Part shown: positions 1 to 9,060 of the stretch, one piece after another
How the letters are laid out: each line of letters begins with the position of its first letter
How positions within the stretch are numbered: the stretch's first letter is position 1
Source: CBDUXP01 sp965371225 [NCBI: uncultured bacterium]
GTDB taxonomy: Bacteria > Abyssobacteria > SURF-5 > CBDUXP01
NCBI GenBank assembly: GCA_965371225.1
Contig: CBDUXP010000020.1
Span: forward strand, 1 to 61,089
Reading direction: 5' to 3'
Length of the DNA stretch: 61,089 bases
Notes under the pieces: model-generated
What the model saw: only the letters and a program-made list of their open reading frames with translations
Told to the model about the DNA's origin: nothing
The model's database searches: none
Program-made: the position numbers and the translations under genes

Positions 1-919
1 GGGGCGTACCCCTTGCGCCTACCGCGGGCACGCGCGGCGGGCGGTGGGCGATGTACCGGTGGGGCAGCCCCATGGGGCGGGGCCCGCGGGCCCGGGCGGC
101 CACCGCCCGCCGGTCCACCTCCACGATCGGGGCCACCTGTGCCCCGGTCCCGGCGAAGAACAACTCATCCGCCACGTACAACTCCGTCCGGTTCACCGGC
201 CGCACGTCGACGGGGAGGTGCAGGTCCTCCACGGCGATCTGCAGCACAGTGCTCCGGGTGACCCCCTCCAAAATGTTCGCCGTCACCGGGGTCGTCACCA
301 GGACCCCGTCGCGCACCAGAAAGAGATTCATCGCGCTGCCCTCCGCGACCATCCCATCGTCGTTGAGCATGATGGCCTCGTCGAACCCGCCCTCCAGGGC
401 CTCCGTCGCGGCCAACGCGCTATTGACGTACGCGCCGCACGCCTTGAACCGCCCCGGAATCGCGTTATCCGCCACGCGCCGCCAACTGGACACCCCGCAC
501 CGCAGCCCGCTCGAGGTGTCCACGTAGTCGCCGAGCGCGATCATGTAGATCGCAAACGCATCGTCCAGGCCATGCAGCTTCGGCGTCAGTTCGTACGTGG
601 CTTTGTACGCCAGCGGCCGGATATACATGTCCTGGCGGAACCCGTTGCGCTTGGCCAGGTCGCACGTGATGCGGCACGCGTCGTCCACCGTGAGGTCCAA
701 GTCGATCTTGAAGAGCCGCATGTTCCGCCACATGCGTTCGTAGTGCTCGCGCAACCGGAACAGGTAGAGCTGCTCGTCGTCCCCGTTCCAGTAGCCCCGA
801 ATCCCCTCGAAGATGCCCGTCCCGTAGTTGAAGGCGTGCGTCATGATGTTGACGGTCGCCTCCTCGATGGGCAGGACCCGGCCTTCGAAAAAGGCATAGG
901 GGCCGGGTTCCAGGCGCAT
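1..919 (-). CDS. ilvE: Branched-chain amino acid aminotransferase (partial, 3' end outside window)
   Basis: This is a fold-type IV PLP aminotransferase. It would transfer the amino group between glutamate and the branched-chain 2-oxo acids in the cytoplasm, the last step of Val/Leu/Ile synthesis. The N-terminus holds the family signature NYGTGIFEGIRGY (about residues 31-43). The PLP lysine is K159 in GRFKACGAYVNS, and the EGSAMNLF and GTGAQVAPIVEVD motifs follow. About 306 residues are visible and the frame stays open to the window edge, so only a short tail is missing. The last 30 or so visible residues (after EVDRRAV) match the usual C-terminal helix poorly. The ATG has no clear Shine-Dalgarno. 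An extended -10 lies about 40 nt upstream, so the gene probably has its own promoter although it follows rsmI. A D-amino-acid transaminase is a less likely alternative. Confidence 0.9.
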   Translation of the reverse strand, partial: MRLEPGPYAFFEGRVLPIEEATVNIMTHAFNYGTGIFEGIRGYWNGDDEQLYLFRLREHYERMWRNMRLFKIDLDLTVDDACRITCDLAKRNGFRQDMYIRPLAYKATYELTPKLHGLDDAFAIYMIALGDYVDTSSGLRCGVSSWRRVADNAIPGRFKACGAYVNSALAATEALEGGFDEAIMLNDDGMVAEGSAMNLFLVRDGVLVTTPVTANILEGVTRSTVLQIAVEDLHLPVDVRPVNRTELYVADELFFAGTGAQVAPIVEVDRRAVAARARGPRPMGLPHRYIAHRPPRVPAVGARGTP

Positions 920-960
920 AGGCAGAAACGCGGCCCTATCGGGCGGGCCGCGATAATTCG

Positions 961-966
961 AGTATA
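961..966 (-). promoter_or_regulatory. Extended -10 promoter element for ilvE
   Basis: On the minus strand the sequence reads TGATATACT, a TGn extended -10 with hexamer TATACT (5/6 match). It sits in the 71-bp gap between rsmI and ilvE and would start transcription about 35 nt before the ilvE ATG. No convincing -35 hexamer is seen. Confidence 0.45.
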
Positions 967-990
967 TCAGAGCGCGAATTCACGCGCGGC

Positions 991-1818
991 TCACCCGTCG
1001 TCCCCAAGCGTGAGCGCGTAGACGCGGCGCTTGGGAACACTATACGCCTTAGCGACGGCCTGAATCGCCGCCTTCTTCTCCGCGCCCTCGGACAGCCGCT
1101 GCGCGAGCGCAGCCTGCAACGTCGCATCGTCCACCGCGGCCGCGGGCGACGCGGACACGTGCAAGACCACCACCACTTCGCCCCGCTCGCCGCCTTCCGT
1201 CTCCGCGAGGACCGTCGCCGCGGTGCCACGCGCGACGCGCTCGAATTTCTTGGTGAGTTCGCGGCACACGGCCAACGGCGCGTCCGGTTGCACGTCGGCG
1301 ATGGAAGCGAGCAAGCCGGCGACCCGGGCGGGCGCCTCGTAGAACACATGTGTGCCCGCGAGTAGGCCCGCCAGGAGCCGAGCCCGCGCTCCCGCCTTCC
1401 GCGGCGGGAACCCGTGAAACGTGTACGGCACGGTGGGCAGGCCGCTCGCCACGAGCGCGGTACTCACCGCATCGGGGCCCGGAATGATCTCGACCGCATA
1501 GCCGGCGTCCCGCGCGGCATTGACCAGGGCCACGCCGGGATCGCTGATACCGGGCATCCCCGCGTCCGTCACCTGCGCGACGGACTCCCCCTTCGCGAGG
1601 CGCGCCAGCAGCCGCGGCGCGGCGCGGTCGTGGGTATGCGCGTCGTACCGGACCAGCTCCGCGTGAATGTCGAAGTGCGCGAGCAGCTTACGCGTGTGGC
1701 GGGTATCTTCCGCCGCGATGCACGGCACCGCGCGCAACACCTCCAGCGCCCGGTGCGTCATGTCGCCGAGATTGCCGATGGGCGTGCCGACGATGTACAA
1801 GGTGCCGCGCGTCGTCAC
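991..1818 (-). CDS. rsmI: 16S rRNA (cytidine-1402-2'-O)-methyltransferase RsmI
   Basis: RsmI 2'-O-methylates C1402 in the decoding centre of 16S rRNA using SAM. The 275-residue protein has the usual length and the tetrapyrrole-methylase fold signatures: [15 protein letters not shown] at the N-terminus, [11 protein letters not shown] near residue 36, the [14 protein letters not shown] loop, and FHGFPPRK in the middle. The C-terminus ends in a basic helical segment as in other RsmI proteins. Its ATG overlaps the nadE stop by 4 nt (ATGA), so translation is probably coupled to the NAD synthetase genes upstream. Confidence 0.95.
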   Translation of the reverse strand: MTTRGTLYIVGTPIGNLGDMTHRALEVLRAVPCIAAEDTRHTRKLLAHFDIHAELVRYDAHTHDRAAPRLLARLAKGESVAQVTDAGMPGISDPGVALVNAARDAGYAVEIIPGPDAVSTALVASGLPTVPYTFHGFPPRKAGARARLLAGLLAGTHVFYEAPARVAGLLASIADVQPDAPLAVCRELTKKFERVARGTAATVLAETEGGERGEVVVVLHVSASPAAAVDDATLQAALAQRLSEGAEKKAAIQAVAKAYSVPKRRVYALTLGDDG

Positions 1819-2657
1819 ACTCCCCAGTCACGCGGGTAGCGAAAATCGCGGTCCACCGTGCGGTGGGACACCTTGGCGATGACCGGCATGCGGCGTTTGT
1901 ACTGCGACCGCTGCATGCGCTGGAAAATCCCTTCAATCGTCTCCCGCGCGTACCCGAGGGCCACCAGCTCCGGCACCGTGTACCGGCGGTCGACCATGTA
2001 ATAGAGGATGCGGTCCGCTTCGGCGTAAGTGAACCCCAGCTCCGCCTCGTCCGTCTGCCCCTCCCACAGGTCCGCGCTCGGCGCTTTCGTCACGATGGGC
2101 GCCGGCACGCCCAAATGCTCGGCCAGTTGCCACACGTGCGACTTATAGAGGTCGCCGACGGGATTGATGGCGCTCGCCATGTCACCCCAGAGGGTCGAGT
2201 AGCCCAGCAGCGTTTCGGTCTTGTTGCTCGTCCCGACCACGAGCGCGTCGTGGGCCATGGAGAAATCGTACAGCACGATCATCCGTTGCCGCGCCATCGC
2301 GTTGCCGCGCCGAGCCTGATCGGCATCCGGGTACTGCGCAAAATAGCCGTCCACCATCGGCGTGATGTCCACTTCCGCAGCGTGGACACCGGTGGCGTCG
2401 ACCACAAGACGCGCATGTGCCAGGCTGTCCGGATGGCTCGTCTGGTACGGCATGAGCACGGCCCACACGTTCTTCGGCCCGAGCGCTTCCGCCGCGAGGA
2501 AGCAGGTGGTCGCGCTGTCCACCCCGCCGCTGAGGCCGACCACCGCCGCCGTGAGGCCAATCTTCTGGATCTCCTCGCGCACGAATCGCACGAGAATGTC
2601 GGTCATCAACTCGGCGTTGATGGCCAGTTCCGGCGCGTACGCGCGCTCACCGCTCAT
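1815..2657 (-). CDS. nadE: NAD+ synthetase, synthetase domain only
   Basis: The enzyme amidates nicotinic acid adenine dinucleotide to NAD+ through an adenylated intermediate. The 280-residue protein carries the N-type ATP pyrophosphatase P-loop [10 protein letters not shown] at residues 41-50, then [29 protein letters not shown] and [14 protein letters not shown], all typical of NadE. It has no glutaminase domain, but a nitrilase-type glutaminase gene lies immediately upstream and overlaps it by 11 nt. The two proteins together resemble a split version of the fused glutamine-dependent NAD synthetase. By itself this domain could also use free ammonia. The start overlaps the upstream gene inside a purine-rich GAGCGCGATG context. 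Confidence 0.93.
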   Translation of the reverse strand: MSGERAYAPELAINAELMTDILVRFVREEIQKIGLTAAVVGLSGGVDSATTCFLAAEALGPKNVWAVLMPYQTSHPDSLAHARLVVDATGVHAAEVDITPMVDGYFAQYPDADQARRGNAMARQRMIVLYDFSMAHDALVVGTSNKTETLLGYSTLWGDMASAINPVGDLYKSHVWQLAEHLGVPAPIVTKAPSADLWEGQTDEAELGFTYAEADRILYYMVDRRYTVPELVALGYARETIEGIFQRMQRSQYKRRMPVIAKVSHRTVDRDFRYPRDWGV

Positions 2658-3507
2658 CGCGCTCCCGCTCCCGGGCGATCCGCTCCAGCTCGCGCCGGGT
2701 CAGGTCGAGCGCTTCATCCCGCGCGATGGGCGTGTACATGCGCGCGCGGCGCACGGCGTCCAAGTCCAGCTCGGCGGTGATGAAGTCTTCATCAAAGTAC
2801 TTCGCCTTCGCGATGACGTTCCCTTCCGGATCGATGACCTCGCTGCCGCCCCAGAACGTCACCCCGTCTTCCGTGCCTACCCGGTTGCAAAAGATCAGGT
2901 AGCTGCAAAAGTAGGTGGCATACGTTCGGTTCAGGTTTTCCCAGGCACGCGCCGCGTCCAGCCGCGCATCGGTTGTCACACCCCGGGCCGGGCTGTTCGA
3001 CAGATTGATGAGAATGTCCGCGCCGTCGAGACTGAGTATGAGGCCCGCGCTCAAGTGCCAGGCATCCTCGCAAATGAGGATTCCCGTGCGCCCGAACCGG
3101 GTTTCGAATGCGCGAAAGCGGTCGCCGCGCGCAAAGTAACGCACCTCGTCGAACATGCCATAGGTGGGCAGGTACACCTTCCGGTGCCGGTGCACGGGTG
3201 CCCCACCGTCGCAGACTAACGCAGTGTTGTAGAAGAATGGGTGCCGGCTTTCTTCAACGTACCCCACCACCACCGCGATGTCCTTGCTCAGCGCCGCGAT
3301 ATCCTGCACGGCTTCGTGCGCGTCGTGCATGGCCACCACCGGCACCATGTCGCGCAGCGTGTACCCGGTCAGGCTGAGTTCGGGGAACACCACCATGTCG
3401 CAGCCGCGCCCCTTCGCCTCCCGAACGGCGTCCCGAACAATGCGCAGGTTCGCCTGGAGATTGCCCAGCGTCGGCCGAATCTGCGCCAGACCAACCGTGA
3501 AGCCCAC
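2647..3507 (-). CDS. Nitrilase-superfamily glutaminase, probable partner of NadE
   Basis: This is a carbon-nitrogen hydrolase of 286 residues. The Glu-Lys-Cys catalytic triad is visible: E43 in [11 protein letters not shown]110 in [14 protein letters not shown] and C146 in [10 protein letters not shown]. These contexts match the N-terminal glutaminase half of glutamine-dependent NAD synthetases rather than aliphatic nitrilases. I place the start at a GTG two bases after the carB stop, preceded by GGAGG at 7-nt spacing. Longer readings into carB give low-complexity residues that do not belong to the family. Its 3' end overlaps nadE by 11 nt. The inferred role is to release ammonia from glutamine and pass it to NadE. 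Another omega-amidase-like activity cannot be excluded. Confidence 0.85.
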   Translation of the reverse strand: MGFTVGLAQIRPTLGNLQANLRIVRDAVREAKGRGCDMVVFPELSLTGYTLRDMVPVVAMHDAHEAVQDIAALSKDIAVVVGYVEESRHPFFYNTALVCDGGAPVHRHRKVYLPTYGMFDEVRYFARGDRFRAFETRFGRTGILICEDAWHLSAGLILSLDGADILINLSNSPARGVTTDARLDAARAWENLNRTYATYFCSYLIFCNRVGTEDGVTFWGGSEVIDPEGNVIAKAKYFDEDFITAELDLDAVRRARMYTPIARDEALDLTRRELERIARERERDER

Positions 3508-3509
3508 GC

Positions 3510-6500
3510 TCAGCCTCCGGCCGCCACCGCGGGCCGGCGCGTGTGCGGATGGTAGTCCTGCAGCGGTTTCACGTCGAATGTGCCCGATTGCAGCGCGTGA
3601 ATGCCCTCGCACGCCGCGCGCGCCGCGGCCAGGGTCGTGACGATCGGCACGCCGCGTTCCAGCGCCGCGCGGCGAATGGCCACCTCGTCCGCTTTGGATC
3701 GCCGGCCCAGCGGCGTGTTGATCACCAGCGTGATGTCCCCATTCAGGATGTGGTCGACGCAGTTCGGCTGCCCATCCAACACCTTCAAGACGGACTCGCA
3801 CGCCAGCCCCGCCTCCGCCAGGACGCGCTGCGTACCCTGCGTCGCTTCCAGGGTCAGGCCCATGTCCACGAGCCGCCGCGCGATCTCGACGCTGGCGGGC
3901 TTGTCCCGGTCGTTCACGCTGATGAACACGCGGCCGCTCGTCGGCAGACCCTGTCCCGCGGCGAGCTGCGACTTCGCGAACGCGAGCCCGAACGTGTCCG
4001 CCATGCCCATGACTTCACCGGTGGATTTCATTTCCGGGCCGAGCAGGATGTCGACCCCCGCGAATTTATTGAATGGCAACACCGCTTCCTTGACCGAGTA
4101 GTGCGTCGGCGTAATCTCTTCGGTCACCCCCAGCTCGCGCAACGTCGCGCCGGCCATGATGCGCGCGGCGATTTTCGCCAGGGGGCGACCGGTGGCCTTG
4201 CTGACGAACGGTACGGTGCGGGACGCGCGGGGGTTGACCTCGAGCACGTAAATGGTCCCGTCCTGGATGGCAAACTGGATATTCACGAGCCCGACCACGT
4301 TAAGCGCGCGCGCGAGGGCGGCGGTCTGGTGCCGCAACGCATCCTGAATCTCCGCCGAGAGCGAGATGGGCGGCAACACGCACGCGCTGTCTCCGGAGTG
4401 CACGCCCGCGAGTTCGATGTGTTCCATGATGCCGCCCACCACCACGTCGGTGCCGTCCGCCAGGGCATCCACGTCCACCTCGATGGCGTCTTCGAGAAAG
4501 CGGTCGATCAGGACCGGGTGATCCGGGGACGCCTCGACCGCGCGGCCCATGTAATCCCGGAGATCCTCTTCGATAAAGACGATCTCCATGGCGCGCCCGC
4601 CGAGCACGTACGAGGGGCGCACCACCACGGGGTATCCGATGCGCTGGGCAATAGCCACAGCCTCGGCGGCACTCGTCGCGGTCCCGTTGTCCGGCTGGCG
4701 CAGCCCCTCCTGGTCCAGAATCTGCTTGAACAGCTCCCGATCCTCCGCCCGGTCGATACTTTGCGGCGACGTGCCGATGATGGGAACGCCCGCCCGTTCG
4801 AGTGCCACCGCCAGGTTCAGCGGCGTCTGGCCGCCGAACTGCACGATGACCCCGTCCGGCTGTTCCTTGTCCACGATGTTCAGCACGTCCTCCAACGTCA
4901 GCGGCTCGAAGTACAGCTTGTCCGACGTATCGTAGTCCGTGCTCACCGTCTCGGGATTGGAATTCACCATGATCGTCTCGTACCCCGCCTCGCGCAGGGC
5001 GAACGCCGCATGGACGCAGCAGTAATCGAACTCCACGCCCTGGCCGATCCGGTTCGGCCCACTGCCGAGAATCATGATGGTTTTACGGTCGGAGGCGCGC
5101 ACCTCGTCCTCGTCGCCGTAGGTCGAGTAATAGTACGGCGTCCGGGCCGCGAACTCGGCCGCGCAGGTATCCACCAGCTGGATCGTCGGGTGAATGCCGG
5201 CGTCCTGCCGCAGCTTCCGGACCGCCGCTGCGTCCATGCGCCACAGGTGCGCAAGTTGCACGTCGGAATACCCGAGCTCCTTCGCGCGGCGCAGCGTGGC
5301 CGCAAACGCGTCGCCGTTCCCGGCTTTCGGCGCGGCCGCAGCGATTACCGCTTCCTCATCGATGATCTCCGCCAGGTTCTGCAAGAACCACGGGTCGATC
5401 TTCGTCAGCGCGTACACCTCCGCCACCGGCATCCCGCCGCGCAAGGCCGCCCGGAGATAGAAGATGCGGTCGGGCGTCGGGTGGCGGAGCGCCTCGCGCA
5501 ATTGCGCCTCCTGCGCCGGCGTCCAGTCCCCCGTCTCCGGCACCGGCGGCGGCTTCCCGTCGGCCCCGAAGCCGTACCGATCCGTCTCCAGCGACCGCAA
5601 CCCCTTCTGCAACGACTCCTTGAACGTGCGCCCGATGCTCATGACTTCGCCGACGGATTTCATCTGAATGGTCAATCGCGGATCGCTGCCCGGAAACTTC
5701 TCGAACGCCCACCGGGGAATTTTCGTGACGCAGTAATCGATCGTGGGTTCGAACGATGCGGGGGTCTCCTGCGTAATGTCGTTTCGAATCTCATCCAGCC
5801 GGTACCCGACCGCGAGCTTGGCGGCGATCTTCGCGATGGGGAAGCCCGTCGCCTTCGACGCCAGCGCGGAGCTGCGCGACACGCGGGGGTTCATTTCGAT
5901 CACCACCATGCGGCCGGTCTCCGGCTGCACCGCGAACTGGATGTTCGATCCGCCGGTGTCCACGCCGATCTCCCGGATAATCGCGATCGCTGCGTCGCGC
6001 ATCCGCTGGTACTCCTTGTCCGTCAGCGTTTGCGCCGGCGCCACGGTGATGCTGTCGCCCGTGTGCACGCCCATGGGGTCGAAATTCTCGATCGAGCACA
6101 CGATCACCACGTTGTCCGCCATGTCGCGCATGACCTCGAGTTCGAATTCCTTCCATCCCAGGATGCTTTCCTCCACCAGGATCTCGCCGATGGGGCTCAA
6201 GTCCAGGCCCTGGCGCGCGCACTGCTCGAACTCTTCCCGCGTGTACGCCACCGCACCGCCCGTGCCCCCCAGCGTGAAGCTCGACCGGATGATGGCGGGC
6301 AACCCCACCACCTCCAGCGCTGCGACGGCTTCGTCCATCGTGTAGGCGAAGCGGCTGCACGGCAGGTCGAGCCCGATGCGCTGCATAGCCGCGTGGAACA
6401 GCGACCGGTCTTCGGCCTTCTTGATCGCGGGCAGCCGCGCGCCGATCAATTCCACGCCTTCCCGAAGGAGCACCCCGCGCTCCGCCACCGCCACCGCCAG

Positions 6501-6791
6501 GTTGAGGCCCGTCTGCCCGCCGATGGTGGGCAACAGCGCATCGGGCTGTTCGCGCACGATGATCTGCTCCAGCACCTCGGGCGTCAGCGGTTCGATATAC
6601 GTGGCGTCCGCGAACTCGGGATCCGTCATGATCGTGGCCGGATTGGAGTTCACCAGCAGGACGCGGTAGCCCTCCTCCCGCAGCGCCTTGCACGCCTGCA
6701 CGCCGGAATAGTCGAACTCGCAGGCCTGCCCGATCACGATGGGCCCGCTGCCGATGAGGAGGATGGAGTGCAGGTCAGTGCGCTTCGGCAT
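3510..6791 (-). CDS. carB: Carbamoyl-phosphate synthase large subunit
   Basis: CarB makes carbamoyl phosphate from bicarbonate, ammonia and two ATP for pyrimidine and arginine synthesis, with ammonia supplied by CarA. The 1093-residue length is normal. Two homologous ATP-grasp halves are visible. The first starts with [19 protein letters not shown], the second near residue 570 with [19 protein letters not shown]. Each has an EVNPR or EMNPR motif. The last 140 residues form the methylglyoxal-synthase-like allosteric domain. The start [11 protein letters not shown] has GGAG upstream; residues further upstream are non-family sequence. carA is not in this window. A promoter and a terminator-like hairpin lie in the 150-bp gap shared with the divergent sigma-factor gene. 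The frame opposite carB is long and open but reflects GC codon bias. Confidence 0.97.
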   Translation of the reverse strand: MPKRTDLHSILLIGSGPIVIGQACEFDYSGVQACKALREEGYRVLLVNSNPATIMTDPEFADATYIEPLTPEVLEQIIVREQPDALLPTIGGQTGLNLAVAVAERGVLLREGVELIGARLPAIKKAEDRSLFHAAMQRIGLDLPCSRFAYTMDEAVAALEVVGLPAIIRSSFTLGGTGGAVAYTREEFEQCARQGLDLSPIGEILVEESILGWKEFELEVMRDMADNVVIVCSIENFDPMGVHTGDSITVAPAQTLTDKEYQRMRDAAIAIIREIGVDTGGSNIQFAVQPETGRMVVIEMNPRVSRSSALASKATGFPIAKIAAKLAVGYRLDEIRNDITQETPASFEPTIDYCVTKIPRWAFEKFPGSDPRLTIQMKSVGEVMSIGRTFKESLQKGLRSLETDRYGFGADGKPPPVPETGDWTPAQEAQLREALRHPTPDRIFYLRAALRGGMPVAEVYALTKIDPWFLQNLAEIIDEEAVIAAAAPKAGNGDAFAATLRRAKELGYSDVQLAHLWRMDAAAVRKLRQDAGIHPTIQLVDTCAAEFAARTPYYYSTYGDEDEVRASDRKTIMILGSGPNRIGQGVEFDYCCVHAAFALREAGYETIMVNSNPETVSTDYDTSDKLYFEPLTLEDVLNIVDKEQPDGVIVQFGGQTPLNLAVALERAGVPIIGTSPQSIDRAEDRELFKQILDQEGLRQPDNGTATSAAEAVAIAQRIGYPVVVRPSYVLGGRAMEIVFIEEDLRDYMGRAVEASPDHPVLIDRFLEDAIEVDVDALADGTDVVVGGIMEHIELAGVHSGDSACVLPPISLSAEIQDALRHQTAALARALNVVGLVNIQFAIQDGTIYVLEVNPRASRTVPFVSKATGRPLAKIAARIMAGATLRELGVTEEITPTHYSVKEAVLPFNKFAGVDILLGPEMKSTGEVMGMADTFGLAFAKSQLAAGQGLPTSGRVFISVNDRDKPASVEIARRLVDMGLTLEATQGTQRVLAEAGLACESVLKVLDGQPNCVDHILNGDITLVINTPLGRRSKADEVAIRRAALERGVPIVTTLAAARAACEGIHALQSGTFDVKPLQDYHPHTRRPAVAAGG

Positions 6792-6818
6792 GGGGGCTCC
6801 GCCGGCGCCGCATACGAG

Positions 6819-6841
6819 AAAACCGCAGGGGGCCCCTGCGG
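6819..6841 (-). terminator. Terminator-like hairpin in the carB leader (candidate attenuator)
   Basis: On the minus strand a perfect 8-bp stem, CCGCAGGG / CCCTGCGG with a 3-nt loop, is followed directly by TTTTCT. It lies between the predicted carB transcription start (about 6868) and the carB ATG, so it would act inside the leader rather than at a gene end. No alternative antiterminator pairing was worked out. Confidence 0.5.
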
Positions 6842-6875
6842 CAGCACCACGGTCGCTCGGCACTCGTCGGCCGGT

Positions 6876-6904
6876 ATGGTACCCAAGCCACCGCATCCCG
6901 GCAA
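6876..6904 (-). promoter_or_regulatory. Putative sigma-70-type promoter of carB
   Basis: The -35 TTGCCG and -10 TACCAT are separated by 17 bp on the minus strand, each matching 4 of 6 consensus bases. The -35 hexamer is the same as that of the infC promoter in this window. Transcription would start near 6868 and give a leader of about 77 nt that includes the hairpin. Confidence 0.45.
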
Positions 6905-6924
6905 CCGCGGGGATCACCATTCTG

Positions 6925-6930
6925 TAATAC
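6925..6930 (+). promoter_or_regulatory. -10-like element just upstream of the sigma-factor start
   Basis: TAATAC lies within TGTAATACTG, with its last base 11 nt before the ATG. Transcription would start only a few bases before or at the start codon, and no Shine-Dalgarno is present (the bases before ATG are CCCCTTCC). A leaderless or nearly leaderless mRNA is suggested. Confidence 0.35.
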
Positions 6931-6941
6931 TGTCCCCTTCC

Positions 6942-7622
6942 ATGTCGCCGTCTCGGCCACCGGAGGGCCCCCACCCCACTCCCGACCATTGCCGCCCGCG
7001 GCCCACGCAGCCGCCGCGACCCCTGCCGCAACCGGATGAGCTTCGGGAGCTACTCGAGCGGTGCCTCGTGGGCGAGCGGGAAGCGTGGAACAGCCTGGTC
7101 TCCCGCTTCTCGCGCCTGGTCCTCTCGACGGTGGGCCGGACGTTCGTGCAGTTCGCCCGCCCGGAGCTGGGCGAGGTGGCGGACGACGCGAGCCAGGAGG
7201 TGTTCCTCAGCCTGCTGGATAACGACTACCGGACCCTGCGCACGCTGCGGGATCCGGGACACTTCCCGGGCTGGCTCGCGGCGGTGGCGCGAAACAAGGC
7301 CATCGATACCCTGCGCCGGCTCGGGCCCGCCCCGGCACCGCTCGAAGACGCCAGCGGTGGGGGCCTGGTGGTGTACCCCACTGCCGAGGCGCAGGAAGCC
7401 TCCGCGGCCCGGGTTTCCATGGTCCACGAAGCCCTGGGCAGCTTGAAACCGGGGGACCGGCTCCTCATTGAACTGTTCTACTTCGAGGATCGCCGCTACC
7501 GGGACATTGCGCTTCTGCTGGGGATACCGGAGAATACGGTCGCCAGCCGGCTCTACCGGATCAAACGCCGCCTGCTCCGCCATCTGGCCGAGGCGCCGCC
7601 CAGGGAGGAGGGCAACGCGTGA
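6942..7622 (+). CDS. ECF-type RNA polymerase sigma factor
   Basis: This 226-residue protein has sigma-70 region 2 (about residues 55-125, with [12 protein letters not shown] and [18 protein letters not shown]) and region 4 (about 165-215, [19 protein letters not shown] followed by the helix-turn-helix [23 protein letters not shown]). It lacks regions 1 and 3 and so belongs to the ECF group, which directs polymerase to a small regulon, often after a cell-envelope signal. The proline-rich first 30 residues are not part of the sigma fold. Its TGA overlaps the GTG of the next gene, which encodes a membrane zinc-finger protein, the normal arrangement for a sigma factor and its anti-sigma. The target promoters are unknown. 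Confidence 0.92.
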   Translation: MSPSRPPEGPHPTPDHCRPRPTQPPRPLPQPDELRELLERCLVGEREAWNSLVSRFSRLVLSTVGRTFVQFARPELGEVADDASQEVFLSLLDNDYRTLRTLRDPGHFPGWLAAVARNKAIDTLRRLGPAPAPLEDASGGGLVVYPTAEAQEASAARVSMVHEALGSLKPGDRLLIELFYFEDRRYRDIALLLGIPENTVASRLYRIKRRLLRHLAEAPPREEGNA

Positions 7623-8344
7623 GCTTGGCTCCCGATCACCTGGCCCCCGAGGTCCTGTCCCGCTACGTGGATCGCGGCTTGTCTCCGGAAGACGCCGCCG
7701 CGTGCGCGCGGCATGTGGCCTCGTGCGACACCTGCCACCGGGCCGCGGAAGAATTGCGGGACGTGGGCCAGCTCCTGCGCCGCGCGGCACCGCTCCCGGA
7801 GCTGGATACCCCCTGTCCGGCGGCGACAGTGTGGCCCGCGTTCGTGGCGGACGGCAGCCGGCCCGACCTGGAGAGCCACCTGGCGGCCTGCCCGGATTGT
7901 CGGGCCATCCTGGCGGAGCAACGGCTGGGCGGCAGTGCGACCCCGGGGCTGGGCGTGAAGCCGCCCGAAGCCGCCACCGGGCACCTGGTGTGCTTCCGCT
8001 GCCGCGCGCAACTGGAGGACACGGCGCGCTTCTGTCCCGAATGCGGGGCGCAGATCACGGCGCGCACGGGCACCGAGGCGCTCATGCGCCAGGGGCCGGG
8101 CGCCTGGTTCACGCACCTGTGGCTGGCGCTCAGCGTAACGGCGCTGGCGGTCAGCTTCTTCTGGAGCGCCCGCTTCTACCAGTGCCTGGTGGTGTCTCTG
8201 GGCAGCTTCTTGCTGTGGCTCCACCTGCGGAACCCCGTACGGCACTACTTGGATCTGCTCACGGCCCTGCACCGGGGGGATTCGGCGCGCGCGGACGCCA
8301 TTCTCGAAAACCTGAAGCGCAGGCTCGGCGGCGGCCGGGGCTAA
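7619..8344 (+). CDS. Zinc-finger anti-sigma factor-like membrane protein
   Basis: The 241-residue protein is translationally coupled (GTGA overlap) to the ECF sigma gene. Two anti-sigma-type HxxxCxxC motifs are visible, HVASCDTC at about residues 37-44 and HLAACPDC at about 87-94, so it appears to carry two zf-HC2 modules in tandem. A zinc ribbon follows (CFRCRAQ ... CPECGAQ, about residues 125-143). Two hydrophobic helices near residues 162-200 (LWLALSVTALAVSFFW and CLVVSLGSFLLWL) should anchor it in the membrane, leaving a short charged C-terminal tail. The inferred job is to hold the sigma factor at the membrane until a signal releases it. The signal is not evident from the sequence. Confidence 0.82.
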   Translation: MSLAPDHLAPEVLSRYVDRGLSPEDAAACARHVASCDTCHRAAEELRDVGQLLRRAAPLPELDTPCPAATVWPAFVADGSRPDLESHLAACPDCRAILAEQRLGGSATPGLGVKPPEAATGHLVCFRCRAQLEDTARFCPECGAQITARTGTEALMRQGPGAWFTHLWLALSVTALAVSFFWSARFYQCLVVSLGSFLLWLHLRNPVRHYLDLLTALHRGDSARADAILENLKRRLGGGRG

Positions 8345-8350
8345 CCCCCC

Positions 8351-8393
8351 AAAAAGAGCGGCGACCGGCTTGCCTCCCGCAAGAGCCGGTCGC
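8351..8393 (-). terminator. Rho-independent terminator for the orphan minus-strand gene
   Basis: A 10-bp perfect stem GCGACCGGCT / AGCCGGTCGC with a 13-nt loop is followed, on the minus strand, by five T residues after five bases. The plus-strand side has no T-run, so it suits the leftward gene ending at 8478. It may still slow transcription leaving the anti-sigma gene. Confidence 0.6.
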
Positions 8394-8477
8394 CTAGGTA
8401 GGCACGCTGCCTGCGAGGCACGCGCGACCCCCTCTACACATCGTTTCCGCCGCGCCGGGCGCGGGGGGAAGGCCCGG

Positions 8478-8795
8478 TCAGGCCAGCACGTCTAGCATCC
8501 GCCCGACGAGGCGTTCCTCCGCGGTGCGCTCGGCCTCGTCGGCCTCGCCCGCGGACCGCAGCACGGCCGAGATCACCTCGGCGCCTAGTGGGGCGGGGCG
8601 GAGCGGGCGCCGCTTGCCGTCCGCCTGGTCTTCCGGTCCCGCATAACCCGCCTGCCGGGAATGCTGGCTCAGGTCCTGTTCCGTATCCGCGTCCAGTTTC
8701 CCGATCACTTGGATGAAGGTGTCGCCCATGCTGACGGGCTGGCCTTGCGCCCGTTGCATCTGACGCAGGGAGTACGTGGGAAAGCGAACTTCCAT
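8478..8795 (-). CDS. Hypothetical protein, 105 aa
   Basis: I do not recognise this protein. It is hydrophilic, has no signal peptide or membrane helix, and is rich in charged residues, particularly in the C-terminal half (AGEADEAERTAEERLVGRML, likely helical). The N-terminal half contains short hydrophobic segments (FPTYSLRQM, GDTFIQVIGKLD). The ATG is preceded by GTAGGGC rather than a strong Shine-Dalgarno. An AT-rich upstream region and a downstream hairpin with a T-run on the same strand suggest that it is an independent transcription unit between the anti-sigma gene and the infC leader. Confidence 0.55.
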   Translation of the reverse strand: MEVRFPTYSLRQMQRAQGQPVSMGDTFIQVIGKLDADTEQDLSQHSRQAGYAGPEDQADGKRRPLRPAPLGAEVISAVLRSAGEADEAERTAEERLVGRMLDVLA

Positions 8796-8853
8796 GCCCT
8801 ACCACAACGCAAGCCGTCCGCCAGGCTACGCTGTCCATACTGTTCAGCATAAC

Positions 8854-8884
8854 GACATATAGATAAATGACTTATATATATGTC
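8854..8884. repeat. AT-rich inverted repeat
   Basis: GACATATA (8854-8861) and TATATGTC (8877-8884) form a perfect 8-bp inverted repeat with a 15-nt AT-rich centre. It stands out from the GC-rich surroundings and lies in the divergent gap between the orphan gene and infC. It could be an operator or promoter region for either direction. Confidence 0.5.
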
Positions 8885-9025
8885 TAGCTATCGAAGTCCC
8901 CAGAACAACCGGTGAGAGGCGGAATGCCAGGCACATTCTTCCGGGCCCACGGCAGTTTTCGCCCGCGGGCTGAGGTCCCCTCCCGCGCACGCGCGGGACC
9001 TCCGCCCCTCGTGACCCGCGCGGAG

Positions 9026-9054
9026 TTGCCGGGACACAGGCCCTTTGCTACACT
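9026..9054 (+). promoter_or_regulatory. Putative promoter of the infC operon
   Basis: The -35 TTGCCG and the -10 TACACT (with an upstream TGC, giving an extended -10) are separated by exactly 17 bp. Transcription would begin near 9061 and leave a leader of about 210 nt before infC. This is the only good promoter seen ahead of the 13-gene series. Confidence 0.6.
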
Positions 9055-9060
9055 GCCGTT

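Noticed and set aside
3508-3801. Upstream extension of the nitrilase to a start inside carB
   Set aside because: The extra residues are not family-like, whereas a GTG with GGAGG fits the conserved N-terminus at 3507.
3543-7622. Very long open frame opposite carB, running into the sigma-factor gene
   Set aside because: It is antisense to a full, well-conserved carB and has the low-complexity look of a GC-biased complementary frame. Only its last 226 codons (from 6942) are the real sigma gene.
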